Below are positions 55,393 through 64,000 of a stretch of DNA of 64,000 nt, piece by piece. Each line of letters begins with the position of its first letter. Within the stretch, counting starts at the first letter, position 1. Origin of the DNA: Parahoeflea alexandrii (GTDB taxonomy: Bacteria; Pseudomonadota; Alphaproteobacteria; Rhizobiales; Rhizobiaceae); assembly GCF_024105735.1 (NCBI RefSeq), contig NZ_JAAAML010000001.1:1187809-1251808 (forward strand). The letters run 5' to 3'. The position numbers and the translations under genes were made by a program. The notes under the pieces are model-generated. The model made no database searches. It was not told the DNA's origin and was given only the letters and a program-made list of their open reading frames with translations.

Positions 55393-57456
55393 TTATCCCT
55401 GAAATATTTTCGCGGCCTTCCACGAGCCGGGGCTCTGGGCCTCGATCGCGGCAAAGGCCTCGCGCATCCGCTCGATGCCGGTCTCTTCCGCCCAGAACAT
55501 CGGGCCGCCGAGATGCTTGGGGAAACCATAGCCCTCGGTCCAGACGATATCGACCGCGGCATCACTTGTCGCGATGCCCTCTTCGAGGATCAGGTTGGCC
55601 TCGTTGACGATGGCCGCCATGATCCGCATCGTGATCTCGTCGGAGGTAAAGGATTGCCCGCCGGTCGAATGCTCGCTGCGCCATGCGGCGACCATGGTCT
55701 CGATCTCCGGGTCCGGCTGGCCGGCCCCGCCGGTGTGATCGTACCAGCCCTTCTTCATCGGGCTGCCGCGGCCCTGACGGCCGATCTCGCAGAGCCTGTC
55801 GGCGATATCGACATAGCGGCCTGGCCAGGTGCCGGCGGCGAGCTGGCGCTTGCGGTTGGCCCAGCTGATCTGCAGCCCGGTGCGGTCCTGCAGCTCATAG
55901 GGTCCCATCGGCATGCCGAGTGCGCGCATGGCCTTGTCGACCTCGTAGGGCGAGGCGCCGTCGGCGATCATGTAGTCGGCCTGGCGGCGGTAGGCCGAGA
56001 GGATGCGGTTGCCGATGAAACCGTCGCAGACACCGGTCTCGACCGGGATCTTGCCGAGGCCGCGGGCAAAGGCGAAGGCGGTGGCCATGGTCTGGTCGGC
56101 AGTGGCGGAGGTGCCGACGACTTCGACGAGCTTCATGATGTTGGCGGGCGAGAAGAAGTGCAGGCCGAGGAAGCGGCCCGGTCCGGGCAAGCCTTCACTG
56201 ATCAGGTTGGGATCGAGATAGGAGGTGTTGGTGGCAATCAGCGCGTCTTCGGACATGACGGCGGCAAGCTCGGCGAACACGGCGCGCTTGACGTCCGGGT
56301 CCTCGAACACCGCCTCGATGGCGATGTCGGCGTCAAAGGCTGCGGCGTAGTTGGCGCCGGCGGAGAGACTGGCGCGGCGGGCCTCTGCCTTGGATTCGGT
56401 GATGCGGCCCGACTCGAGATCCTTGGCGATTATGGCTTCGACGCGTCCGCGTCCGGCCTCGGCGCTTTCGGTGTCTCGTTCGAGAATGGTCACCCGATGG
56501 CCGGCGGCGAGGCTGGCGGCCGTGATGCCCGCACCCATCAGGCCGCCGCCGACAATGACGACATGGTTGATCGCGGCCGGGGTGAAGGCTTTCAGGCGAT
56601 CGGGCCTGGTGACCGAACGGCTGGCGAAGAACAGCCGGCGCAGCGCGCGTGACTGGGCGCTGGCGCGCAGCTCGAGATGGGTCTGGCGTTCGATCTTGCT
56701 GCCTTCGGCAAATGGAAGCGTTGCCGCCAGCGCCGTGGTTTCAAGCGCGATCATCGGCGCGTCGGCGCCCTTGGCGGATTTTGCGATTTCCGCCTTCAGC
56801 GCCGTCAGGTCGGCGTTCTCGACCGAGCGGTCCGAGGTGTTGACGGGACGGGCGGGCAGAGCGGCGCGGAAAGCCGCGAGGGCCTGCGTCGGATCGCCCG
56901 AGAAGACGAGATCGAGACCGCCGAACTCCTCGAAAGTCTTTGTATTCACCGGGTTGCCATTCGCAGCCATGCGGGCGGCGCGCTCGAGCCCGATCACGCG
57001 CGGCAGGCGCTGGGTGCCACCGGCGCCGGGGATCAGGCCGAGGTTGACTTCGGGAAGGCCGAACCTGGTTTTCTCGTCTGCGATGCGCCAGGCGCAGGCG
57101 AGAGCCAGTTCCAGTCCGCCGCCCAGCACGGTGCCATGCATGACGGCGATGAACGGGGTCGGGCTTGCCTCGATGGCGTCGAGCACGTCGGGCAGGTGCG
57201 GCAATGGTGGCGGGCCGGCGAACTCGGAAATGTCGCCGCCGGCGACGAAGGTGCGCCCGGCGCAAACGATCGCCGCCGTCTCGCATTTGCCCTCGTTGAC
57301 CCGGCGGACGGCGTCCATCAGGCCTTGTCTGACGCTGACCGAGAGGGGATTGACCGGCGGATTGTCGATGGTCACCAGTGCATGGCCATTTTCTATCGCG
57401 ACATCGACCACCTTCTTCTCCTGAATTGTCCGAGAGGTGGATGAAGGCGTGGTCAC
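55393..57456 (-). CDS. Fused enoyl-CoA hydratase / 3-hydroxyacyl-CoA dehydrogenase
   Basis: A 687-residue two-activity enzyme that likely does the PaaF and PaaH steps. The N-terminal crotonase domain has FVAGGDISEFAGPP, MHGTVLGGGLELALAC and GLIPGAGGTQRLPR. The dehydrogenase has a Rossmann VVIVGGGLMGAGITAASLAA, the catalytic His in LGLHFFSPANIMKLVEVV, and a C-terminal helical domain. Separate paaF and paaH genes are absent here, which supports this role. The start is a GTG at 57456 with GAGGAG upstream. It is divergent from paaG. Confidence 0.88.
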   Translation of the reverse strand: MTTPSSTSRTIQEKKVVDVAIENGHALVTIDNPPVNPLSVSVRQGLMDAVRRVNEGKCETAAIVCAGRTFVAGGDISEFAGPPPLPHLPDVLDAIEASPTPFIAVMHGTVLGGGLELALACAWRIADEKTRFGLPEVNLGLIPGAGGTQRLPRVIGLERAARMAANGNPVNTKTFEEFGGLDLVFSGDPTQALAAFRAALPARPVNTSDRSVENADLTALKAEIAKSAKGADAPMIALETTALAATLPFAEGSKIERQTHLELRASAQSRALRRLFFASRSVTRPDRLKAFTPAAINHVVIVGGGLMGAGITAASLAAGHRVTILERDTESAEAGRGRVEAIIAKDLESGRITESKAEARRASLSAGANYAAAFDADIAIEAVFEDPDVKRAVFAELAAVMSEDALIATNTSYLDPNLISEGLPGPGRFLGLHFFSPANIMKLVEVVGTSATADQTMATAFAFARGLGKIPVETGVCDGFIGNRILSAYRRQADYMIADGASPYEVDKAMRALGMPMGPYELQDRTGLQISWANRKRQLAAGTWPGRYVDIADRLCEIGRQGRGSPMKKGWYDHTGGAGQPDPEIETMVAAWRSEHSTGGQSFTSDEITMRIMAAIVNEANLILEEGIATSDAAVDIVWTEGYGFPKHLGGPMFWAEETGIERMREAFAAIEAQSPGSWKAAKIFQG

Positions 57457-57519
57457 AGTGGTGGCTCCTCGATGGCAGGCGGGAAATTTTAAGTGTCAAA
57501 TACCGTACGATTATTAATT

Positions 57520-57534
57520 GACCAACCGGTCGGC
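57520..57534. promoter_or_regulatory. TetR-type operator candidate between the divergent paa operons
   Basis: GACCAACCGGTCGGC contains the near-palindrome CCAACC/GGTCGG centred between 57527 and 57528. It resembles operators of TetR regulators. The region separates the fused hydratase/dehydrogenase gene from paaG, and a TetR gene ends the paaG-paaI-paaK operon. An AT-rich block sits beside it. Confidence 0.55.
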
Positions 57535-57568
57535 TTATGCAACCATTATTTTTCAGGAGGACCCATCG

Positions 57569-58360
57569 ATGAGTGAACCGGTACTGCATTCCTGGAACGG
57601 CGGTGTGCTTGAAATCACGCTGAACCGGCCAGATCGTTTGAACTCTTTCAATGACGACATGCATGTCGCCCTGGCCGAATGTTTCGACATGGCGCGGGAT
57701 GATGCGCGCTGCCGGGCAGTGCTTTTGACAGGTGCGGGGCGCGGGTTCTGCGCAGGCCAGGATCTGTCGGCGCGGGACCCGGCCAAGATGGACGGTCCAC
57801 CGGATCTGGGCGACACGCTGACCCGGTTCTACAATCCGCTGATCCGCCGCATCCGGACGCTGGAAAAGCCCATCGTCTGCGCGGTCAACGGAGTGGCGGC
57901 GGGGGCCGGAGCCAATCTGGCGCTTGCCTGCGACATCGTGCTGGCGGCGCGCAGCGCCAAGTTCATCCAGTCGTTCTCACGGGTCGGGCTCATTCCAGAC
58001 GCCGGCGGTTCGTGGATGCTGCCGCGGCTGATCGGCGAGGCGCGGGCCAAGGCGATTGCCATGACTGCCGAGCCGGTGACCGCCGAGCGCGCCGAGCATT
58101 GGGGCATGATCTGGAAGACCTATGACGACGCCGAGCTGATGGACGAGGCGCGAGCGCTCGCCGCCCGCCTTGCCGTGGGACCGACCTTCGGGCTGGGCCT
58201 GATGAAAGACCTGATACAGGCGGCTGCCGGGCAGGAACTCGACCCGCATCTCGATCTTGAAGCCGAGACCCAGCGCGAGGCCGGCTTCTCCGCCGACTAC
58301 GCCGAGGGCGTGCGCGCCTTTCTTGAAAAGCGAGAGCCCAAGTTCGAGGGCAGCAAATGA
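57569..58360 (+). CDS. paaG: Ring-1,2-epoxyphenylacetyl-CoA isomerase
   Basis: Crotonase-family isomerase that converts the ring epoxide to oxepin-CoA, and also shifts a double bond later in the pathway. The 263-residue protein has LTGAGRGFCAGQDLSARDPA, AVNGVAAGAGANLALACDIV and FSRVGLIPDAGGSWMLPRLI. GGAGG precedes the ATG at 57569. It overlaps paaI by four bases. Confidence 0.92.
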   Translation: MSEPVLHSWNGGVLEITLNRPDRLNSFNDDMHVALAECFDMARDDARCRAVLLTGAGRGFCAGQDLSARDPAKMDGPPDLGDTLTRFYNPLIRRIRTLEKPIVCAVNGVAAGAGANLALACDIVLAARSAKFIQSFSRVGLIPDAGGSWMLPRLIGEARAKAIAMTAEPVTAERAEHWGMIWKTYDDAELMDEARALAARLAVGPTFGLGLMKDLIQAAAGQELDPHLDLEAETQREAGFSADYAEGVRAFLEKREPKFEGSK

Positions 58361-58800
58361 GCCCGATCTCGGATCAGGAACGCGCCGAGCGGTCCTCGGA
58401 GGCAATGCTGAGGGACGATCACACCACCAAGGGCATGGGCATGAACATTGATGCGGTGGGGCCGGGCAGGGCGACGCTGTCGATGGTGGTGCGCAAGGAC
58501 CATCTCAACGGTCATGGATCCTGCCATGGCGGTGCGATCTTTACGCTCGCCGACAGCGCATTTGCGTTTGCCTGCAACAGCCACAACACGATCACCGTGG
58601 CGCAGCACTGCTCGGTGACGTTTCTGGCGCCCGGACGGGAAGGCGACCGGCTGACCGCAACCGCGCGCGAGGTGACGCTGGCCGGACGGTCCGGCGTCTA
58701 CGATGTCAGCGTGACCCGGCAGGACGGGGTGACGATCGCCGAGTTCCGCGGGCTGTCGCGGACCGTATCGGGCACGCATTTCGAGGAGCCTGCCGCCTGA
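58357..58800 (+). CDS. paaI: Phenylacetate-pathway thioesterase PaaI
   Basis: Hot-dog thioesterase that rescues CoA from dead-end hydroxyphenylacetyl-CoA esters. The 147-residue protein has NGHGSCHGGAIFTLADSAFA, the catalytic Asp included, and a beta-helical C-terminus. Start overlaps the paaG stop (ATGA). Its neighbour paaK is 78 bases downstream. Confidence 0.93.
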   Translation: MSPISDQERAERSSEAMLRDDHTTKGMGMNIDAVGPGRATLSMVVRKDHLNGHGSCHGGAIFTLADSAFAFACNSHNTITVAQHCSVTFLAPGREGDRLTATAREVTLAGRSGVYDVSVTRQDGVTIAEFRGLSRTVSGTHFEEPAA

Positions 58801-58878
58801 AGCGGCGGCATAACAGAATTTGGGAGAGGGTGTGCCGGTTTCGCAGGAGCCGCCGCCCCGGTATTGCAGGAGAACCCG

Positions 58879-60189
58879 ATGCTTGATTTGACGCCCGACC
58901 GGGCAAGTCTCGATCCGATCGAAACCGCCTCGCGCGACGAGATTGCCGCGCTGCAGCTCAAACGGATGAAATGGTCGCTGGCCCATGCCTACGAGAACGT
59001 GCCGCACACCAAGGCGTCGTTTGACGAAAAGGGTGTGCATCCGGACGATCTGAAGACGCTGGCGGATCTTTCCAAGTTTCCGTTCACCACCAAGATCGAC
59101 CTGAGGGACAACTATCCCTTCGGGATGTTTGCGGTGCCGCGCGAGAAGGTGGTGCGGATCCACGGATCTTCGGGCACAACCGGCAAGCCCACCGTGGTCG
59201 GCTACACGGCTTCCGACATCGACATGTGGTCCGATCTCGTGGCGCGGTCGATCCGGGCCTCGGGCGGGCGCCCGGGCGATATCGTGCATGTCTCCTATGG
59301 CTACGGCCTGTTTACCGGCGGGCTTGGCGCGCATTACGGCGCCGAGCGGCTCGGCTGCACCGTGGTGCCGATCTCGGGCGGCATGACCGAGCGGCAGGTG
59401 CAGCTGATCACCGATTTCAAGCCGCAGGTGATCATGGTGACGCCGTCCTACATGCTGTCGATCCTCGACGAGTTCCGCCGGCAGGGTATCGATCCGCGCG
59501 AGAGTTCGCTTGCCGTCGGTATTTTTGGCGCCGAGCCGTGGACCAATTCGATGCGCGGCGAAATCGAGCAGGCCTTCGACATGCATGCGGTCGACATCTA
59601 CGGGCTCTCCGAGGTGATGGGGCCAGGTGTTGCCAACGAGTGCGTCGAGACCAAGGACGGGCTGCACATCTGGGAGGATCATTTCTATCCCGAGATCATC
59701 GATCCGGTCACCGGCGAGGTGCTGCCGGATGGCGAGATCGGCGAACTGGTGTTCACGACGCTGTCCAAGGAAGCGTTGCCGATGGTGCGCTACCGCACCC
59801 GCGACCTGACCCGGCTGCTGCCCGGCACCGCGCGCTCGATGCGGCGGATGGAGAAGATCACCGGACGGTCGGATGACATGATCATCCTGCGCGGCGTCAA
59901 TGTGTTTCCGACCCAGATCGAGGAGCAGATCCTCAAATGCGCAGGCCTTGCGCCGCATTTCCAGATCGAGCTCTCCACCAATGGCCGGATGGACGATATG
60001 ACCGTGCATGTGGAGTGCACCATCACGAGTGCGTCCGAAGAGGCGCGCACGGCGTCGGGCAAGGAACTGGCGCACCACATCAAGAGCGTGGTCGGGGTCA
60101 CTGCCCGGATCAATGTCGCCGAGCCGGGCAAGGTGGCGCGCTCGGAAGGCAAGGCCAAGCGCGTGGTCGACAACCGGAACCGGACCTGA
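58879..60189 (+). CDS. paaK: Phenylacetate-CoA ligase
   Basis: First step of the pathway: activates phenylacetate to phenylacetyl-CoA with ATP, in the cytoplasm. The 436-residue protein has the AMP-binding P-loop IHGSSGTTGKPTVVGYT, the motif VDIYGLSEVMGPGVANEC and the C-terminal hinge ITGRSDDMIILRGVNVFPTQ. The start ATG at 58879 follows AGGAGA. Confidence 0.95.
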   Translation: MLDLTPDRASLDPIETASRDEIAALQLKRMKWSLAHAYENVPHTKASFDEKGVHPDDLKTLADLSKFPFTTKIDLRDNYPFGMFAVPREKVVRIHGSSGTTGKPTVVGYTASDIDMWSDLVARSIRASGGRPGDIVHVSYGYGLFTGGLGAHYGAERLGCTVVPISGGMTERQVQLITDFKPQVIMVTPSYMLSILDEFRRQGIDPRESSLAVGIFGAEPWTNSMRGEIEQAFDMHAVDIYGLSEVMGPGVANECVETKDGLHIWEDHFYPEIIDPVTGEVLPDGEIGELVFTTLSKEALPMVRYRTRDLTRLLPGTARSMRRMEKITGRSDDMIILRGVNVFPTQIEEQILKCAGLAPHFQIELSTNGRMDDMTVHVECTITSASEEARTASGKELAHHIKSVVGVTARINVAEPGKVARSEGKAKRVVDNRNRT

Positions 60190-60193
60190 GGCC

Positions 60194-60811
60194 ATGGCCC
60201 GGACCATCGCCAAGGATCATGAGGCAAAACGCGAGGCGATCCTGAAGACCGCCGCGGTGTTCTTTGCCAAACAGGGGTTTGACCGGGCCTCGATGGTCAA
60301 GCTCGCGGATGCATGTGGTGTCTCCAAAGCGTTGATATATCACTACTATCCATCCAAGGACGCGTTGCTGTTCGACATCCTCGACACGCATCTGACCGCG
60401 CTTGTGGAGGTGGTGGAGACAACCGCTGCGCAGCCGGGGACCGCCTCGGAGCGGCTACGGGCGTTGGTCCGCGCGATCCTGATCGCCTACCGGGATTCCG
60501 ACGCCGAGCACAAGGTGCAGCTCGATGCGCTGTCGTCGCTGCCTGAAGACAAGCAGACACATCTGCGGGCGCTGCAGCGGCGGCTGGTTGCGTGCATGTC
60601 GGACTGTGTGCGCGAGATCGAGCCCGAACGCTTCACGGCGCGGCCGGAACTGCTGGCGCCGGTGACGATGTCGGTGTTCGGCATGCTCAACTGGTTCTAT
60701 CTCTGGTACAAGCCGGGCGGGCCGGTGGACCGCGACGCCTATGCCGACATCGTCGCGGATCTCGTCATCGGCGGGCTGCCGGCGGTGTGTTCGGGGGCTG
60801 TCAAGAGTTAG
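60194..60811 (+). CDS. TetR-family regulator (PaaR-like)
   Basis: A 205-residue repressor. The HTH ASMVKLADACGVSKALIYHY follows EAILKTAAVFFAKQGFDR; the ligand domain is all helical. It begins four bases after the paaK stop, so it is in the operon it may control. PaaR-type TetR proteins respond to phenylacetyl-CoA in other bacteria. With PaaX also present, the cluster would have two regulators. Confidence 0.85.
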   Translation: MARTIAKDHEAKREAILKTAAVFFAKQGFDRASMVKLADACGVSKALIYHYYPSKDALLFDILDTHLTALVEVVETTAAQPGTASERLRALVRAILIAYRDSDAEHKVQLDALSSLPEDKQTHLRALQRRLVACMSDCVREIEPERFTARPELLAPVTMSVFGMLNWFYLWYKPGGPVDRDAYADIVADLVIGGLPAVCSGAVKS

Positions 60812-60910
60812 GGACAGCGCCAGCTTATCGATTGGCAACGGATTGCCGCATGTTCACCGCTGCGGGGCATGATCTGTCGCGTGTTTGCAGACACCCCCGA
60901 AAAAAAGGTA

Positions 60911-61516
60911 TCAGCTTGCACCCTTGGTCTTCCGGGGCGCTGCCAGATTACGACCAACTTGATAGCTTTTTTCCAGCAGCGATTGTCGGCGCTTCAATGA
61001 CCCGGTTGAACCGTAGAGCAATTCGAGCCTGCGGGGAGAGAATCCGAAGTAGCCAAAGGTTCCCTTGATCCAGGCCGCTTCCAATGCGGAGAGATAACCG
61101 GACCTCTTCATTTCGTCCGAGCGGGCGCCCGCCGGTATCAGCAGCACTCCGGAACGGGGGCGTTGCAGTGATCCTTCCGGATTGTCCATCTGATCGTAAG
61201 CCCATCCCCAACTCCAGACACGATCAACCCACCCTTTGGTCATAGCCGGCATGCCCCACCAGAACAGGGGGAAGACAAGACAGATGGCATCTGCTCGCGC
61301 TATGCGCTCCTGCTCCTTGCCCACATCTGCCGGTATGATTGCCTGGTTCCCTGCTTCGATGTCGGCCATTGACCAGCGTGGATCAAACCCTTCGGCATTC
61401 AAGTCCGCAAGCTCAACGGAATGACCAGCAGCTTCGGCGCCATCCATGAACCGTTGCGCAACAGCAGCGCTGAATGAGCCAGGGTCTGGGTGATCAAGGA
61501 CAGTCAGTACATGCAT
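60911..61516 (-). CDS. NAD(P)H-dependent oxidoreductase (flavodoxin-like)
   Basis: A 201-residue flavoprotein of the KefF/NQO1/MdaB type. MHVLTVLDHPDPGSFSAAVA and FPLFWWGMPAMTKGWVDRVW show the FMN/FAD-binding loops. Such proteins reduce quinones by two electrons. The start is the ATG at 61516; the longer frame lacks family resemblance. It converges with the TetR gene and is unrelated to phenylacetate as far as can be seen. Confidence 0.88.
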   Translation of the reverse strand: MHVLTVLDHPDPGSFSAAVAQRFMDGAEAAGHSVELADLNAEGFDPRWSMADIEAGNQAIIPADVGKEQERIARADAICLVFPLFWWGMPAMTKGWVDRVWSWGWAYDQMDNPEGSLQRPRSGVLLIPAGARSDEMKRSGYLSALEAAWIKGTFGYFGFSPRRLELLYGSTGSLKRRQSLLEKSYQVGRNLAAPRKTKGAS

Positions 61517-61669
61517 AATCGAACTCCGCAGAAACAAGTGTTCTGGCAACGGGTCAGCAGAAACAGGTGCAGCATCGAATGAACTCCCGGACACGAAAAA
61601 GCCAGGCCACAGCGCCTGTTCCGAGGTAGTGTGAGATCTCAAGCCAACTTGAGGTCAAGAGGAAAATGG

Positions 61670-62866
61670 CTAGGTCTTCTGACGATGAGTGGGGCGTTTG
61701 CCCGTATAAAGCGCCCTCGGTCGGATGAGCTGGTTTGTCGTACGTTGTTCCAGCCCGTGCGCGATCCAGCCGACCGAGCGGCCGATGGCGAACAGCAGGA
61801 AGGCTGATCCTTCGGGGAGTCGCAGATATCTCCTGAGTGCGACAAGGGCGAAATCGATCGACGGGGCAGCGCCGGACAAATCGTCGACAGCGGCCGTCAA
61901 TTTTAAGGCTTCCGGGAAATCAGCCCCCATTGCCGAGAGCAGCGCCCTGGCGCGGATATCGCCGTCCGGATAGAGCGGATGACCGAAGCCGGGAAGCGCG
62001 CCGCCGGCCTGCAGCCGGTCGCGGAGGCTCCTGGCCGGGGCGTCGGGATCGATGCTGGTCCAAAGCGACTCGACGCTTGTCGTTGTGGCGCCGTGCTTGA
62101 TGCCGCTCAGGGCCGCCAGAGCGCCGACAATGACCGCTTTCAGCGAGGCGCCGGTGGAGGCGATACAGCGCGCGGTGAAGCTCGAGGCATTGAGTTCGTG
62201 ATCGGCGCAGAGAACCAGCGCCTGGCGGATCAGGCCGGCGCCCGCGGCGTCGACGCCCCAGCTTGCTGCGAGTTGCTGGTGGACCGGGGCGGAGGAGGGC
62301 GCCTGCCCGATCGCACAGGCCGCCAGGATGCGCACCAGATCCCCGCTGCCGCGCGCCAGCGCCGCCGGATCGGTCCGCCAGGCCGAAGTCGGTTCGTCAC
62401 GTGCCGCCACGGCGAACAGCGGCAGCAGACTTTCGGCGGCCAGGGTGTTGCCCGCCTGCGAGGCGAGTTCGAGATAGGCCTTGATGGTGATGGGCGCGCG
62501 GCGTGGAAAGGCGGTCTCAACCGGCGCCTGCCAGAGCAGGGCGGCGATGTCTTCCAGCGAAGCGCCTTGCGACAACTCGACCGCGCTCTGGCCGCGATAG
62601 TAACACTCGCCATTCTCGATCAGCGTCAGTGACGATTCCAGCACCGGCATGCCCCAGTCGAGCGTCGCCCTGGCGATTTCCCTTGGCTTGCGGCCCCGCC
62701 GCCTTGTTTCGGCAAGCTGTTCGACGGCATCGGCGAGGTAGCGGCTCTGGCGCGGGTCGTCTCCCGGAAGTGCCTTGATCAGGCCGCGGCTGACATAGGC
62801 ATAGAGCGTCTGGCGGGAGACGCCGAGGCGGTGGGCGGCCTGTCTTGCGTCGATGTAATCCGCCAT
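61670..62866 (-). CDS. Helix-turn-helix-citrate synthase fusion protein
   Basis: A 398-residue citrate synthase-family protein with an N-terminal MerR/excisionase-type HTH (DARQAAHRLGVSRQTLYAYV, SRGLIKALPG). Catalytic positions look intact: LSGIKHGATT, CADHELNASSF-region, GFGHPLYPDGDIRA with the second His, and SIDFALVALRRYL with the Asp. It may condense an acyl-CoA with oxaloacetate or act as a regulator that senses it. It is divergent from a CoA-transferase whose start is 91 bases away, a combination I would expect to be co-regulated. Confidence 0.82.
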   Translation of the reverse strand: MADYIDARQAAHRLGVSRQTLYAYVSRGLIKALPGDDPRQSRYLADAVEQLAETRRRGRKPREIARATLDWGMPVLESSLTLIENGECYYRGQSAVELSQGASLEDIAALLWQAPVETAFPRRAPITIKAYLELASQAGNTLAAESLLPLFAVAARDEPTSAWRTDPAALARGSGDLVRILAACAIGQAPSSAPVHQQLAASWGVDAAGAGLIRQALVLCADHELNASSFTARCIASTGASLKAVIVGALAALSGIKHGATTTSVESLWTSIDPDAPARSLRDRLQAGGALPGFGHPLYPDGDIRARALLSAMGADFPEALKLTAAVDDLSGAAPSIDFALVALRRYLRLPEGSAFLLFAIGRSVGWIAHGLEQRTTNQLIRPRALYTGKRPTHRQKT

Positions 62867-62957
62867 TCGGGAAACCTGATAGTTGATTTATATGATCAAT
62901 ATTGACGATATACGGATCTGGCGGTTGTGTGAAGCTCGAAACCGAAAGGAGCCTGCC

Positions 62958-64000
62958 ATGCCGCTGAGATCAACAGCCGAGACAAACGTGGTCTATCCGA
63001 TGATTTCGGAGCTTTGGGACGCGCTCGGCGGAAAGCCGGGGATGTCCGGGACCGCAGAGATCGTGGGGCGCGGTGCGCTTCCGTCGGCCTTTGCCGTGAG
63101 CGATTTCGCTGCGGCTGCCGTGGCTTCGGCGGGGATGGCGCTTGCCGAATGGATCGACGCGCGGTCGGGCACGCTGGCATCCGTCACTGTCGACCGGCGG
63201 CTGGCGTCGCTGTGGTTCGGCTTTTCGATTGCGCCGCAGGGCTGGGCACTTCCACCGGCCTGGGACCCGGTTGCCGGAGATTACGCGTCGGCCGACGGCT
63301 GGATCCGGCTGCACACCAACGCGCCGCACCACCGCGAGGCGGCGCTGAAGGTGCTCGGGACTGCTGCCGAGCGCAGTGCGGTGGCGGCGGCGGTGGCGCG
63401 GTGGCGCGGGGACGAACTGGAAGCGGCCATCGTGGCCGAGCAGGGATGCGCGGCTGCAATGCGCAGCACGCGGCAATGGGCGGAGCATCCACAGGGGCGC
63501 GCGGTATTGGCGGAACCGTTGATGCGGATGGAAACGGGAGATGAAGCCGCGGCTTTTGAGGGCGCGTTTGATCTCTTGCGGCCGCTCAGGGGTCTCAAGG
63601 TGCTCGACATGACAAGGGTGCTGGCCGGACCGGTTGCGACGCGCTTTCTGGCCGGTTTCGGGGCGGATGTGCTGCGCATCGATCCGCCATCATGGCAGGA
63701 GCCGGGCGTGGTCCCGGAAGTCACGCCCGGAAAGCGCTGTGCGCGGCTGGATCTGAAGACCGGCGCCGGCCGGGAGCGGTTCAGGGCGCTGCTCTTAGAG
63801 GCCGATGTGGTGGTGCATGGCTACCGGTCGGAGGCGCTGGAAGCGCTGGGATTGGGGTCGGAGGTGCGCGCATCGATCCGCCCCGGCCTGATCGATGTGT
63901 CGCTCGATGCCTATGGCTGGAGCGGGCCATGGGTCAATCGGCGCGGGTTTGACAGCCTGGTGCAGATGAGTTGCGGCATTGCCGAGCTCGGTATGCGACA
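62958..64000 (+). CDS. CaiB/BaiF family CoA-transferase (cut by right edge)
   Basis: Partial: my translation from the ATG at 62958 (GGAG upstream) gives about 347 residues without a stop. The class III CoA-transferase opening LRGLKVLDMTRVLAGPVATR appears only near residue 210, with the LRIDPPSW and CARLDLKT segments after it. The first 205 residues (DGWIRLHTNAPHHREAALKV, TRQWAEHPQGRAV) look like the C-terminal half of the same fold placed first. This is a permuted or duplicated layout. The enzyme would move CoA between carboxylic acids; the substrate is unknown. Confidence 0.8.
   Translation, partial: MPLRSTAETNVVYPMISELWDALGGKPGMSGTAEIVGRGALPSAFAVSDFAAAAVASAGMALAEWIDARSGTLASVTVDRRLASLWFGFSIAPQGWALPPAWDPVAGDYASADGWIRLHTNAPHHREAALKVLGTAAERSAVAAAVARWRGDELEAAIVAEQGCAAAMRSTRQWAEHPQGRAVLAEPLMRMETGDEAAAFEGAFDLLRPLRGLKVLDMTRVLAGPVATRFLAGFGADVLRIDPPSWQEPGVVPEVTPGKRCARLDLKTGAGRERFRALLLEADVVVHGYRSEALEALGLGSEVRASIRPGLIDVSLDAYGWSGPWVNRRGFDSLVQMSCGIAELGMR

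Noticed and set aside
62867-62957. TTGATTTATATGATCAA as an FNR box
   Set aside because: The half-sites are seven bases apart, not four. It may still bind the HTH-citrate synthase, but it is not an FNR site.

Overview
The window is about 64 kb of GC-rich chromosome from an alphaproteobacterium, most likely an aerobic, probably marine member of the Rhizobiaceae/Hyphomicrobiales (Hoeflea-like is my best guess). This rests on the purF-cvpA-radA-alr-dnaB order, a complete ccoNOQP plus fixGHIS set with FNR/FixK boxes, paired phasin genes, and a DMSP demethylase-like gene. The species was inferred without any database search.

Layout. 1-6.2 kb (minus strand): housekeeping genes purF (cut by the left edge), cvpA, radA, alr and dnaB. 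6.4-8.6 kb: an isochorismatase-like hydrolase divergent from a GlxA-type regulator, then a hemerythrin. 8.8-12.2 kb: ccoNOQP, the cbb3 oxidase. 13.1-15.1 kb: a divergent DUF4198/HupE pair. 15.2-16.3 kb: dmdA-like gene. 16.4-20.9 kb: fixGHIS, which matures the oxidase. 21.2-22.6 kb: gnd. 22.8-24.4 kb: an orphan, AT-richer TadG/VWA protein. 24.8-40.2 kb: mixed accessory genes. They comprise MarR, LuxR-solo and AraC regulators, a lyxose isomerase-like protein, glutaryl-CoA dehydrogenase, an HD-GYP protein, a soluble CZB chemoreceptor, a membrane-spanning PhnD-LuxR regulator, a secreted DsrE protein, an HNH nuclease, a GNAT, two phasins and an ornithine cyclodeaminase-family enzyme.

40.5-43.0 kb is an AT-rich island with two tandem genes: an exonuclease I-like DEDDh nuclease and a STAS plus GHKL-ATPase protein. 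I find no standard name for this pair, and it is the best candidate for an undescribed system here. A gene-poor 1.3 kb stretch with a large nested inverted repeat separates it from a catalase gene.

46.3-60.8 kb is a phenylacetate catabolic cluster. It holds paaABCDE (ring epoxidase) behind a promoter overlapped by a nested palindrome, paaX, paaZ, a fused enoyl-CoA hydratase/3-hydroxyacyl-CoA dehydrogenase, and paaG-paaI-paaK with a TetR regulator. PaaK activates phenylacetate, PaaABCE epoxidises it, PaaG isomerises it, PaaZ opens and oxidises the ring, and the fused enzyme carries on the beta-oxidation-like steps. No thiolase (paaJ) is in the window. A small Tat-exported protein and a YedZ/MsrQ-like haem membrane protein are inserted inside the cluster. 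The right end holds an NAD(P)H oxidoreductase and an HTH-citrate synthase fusion divergent from a CoA-transferase cut by the window edge.
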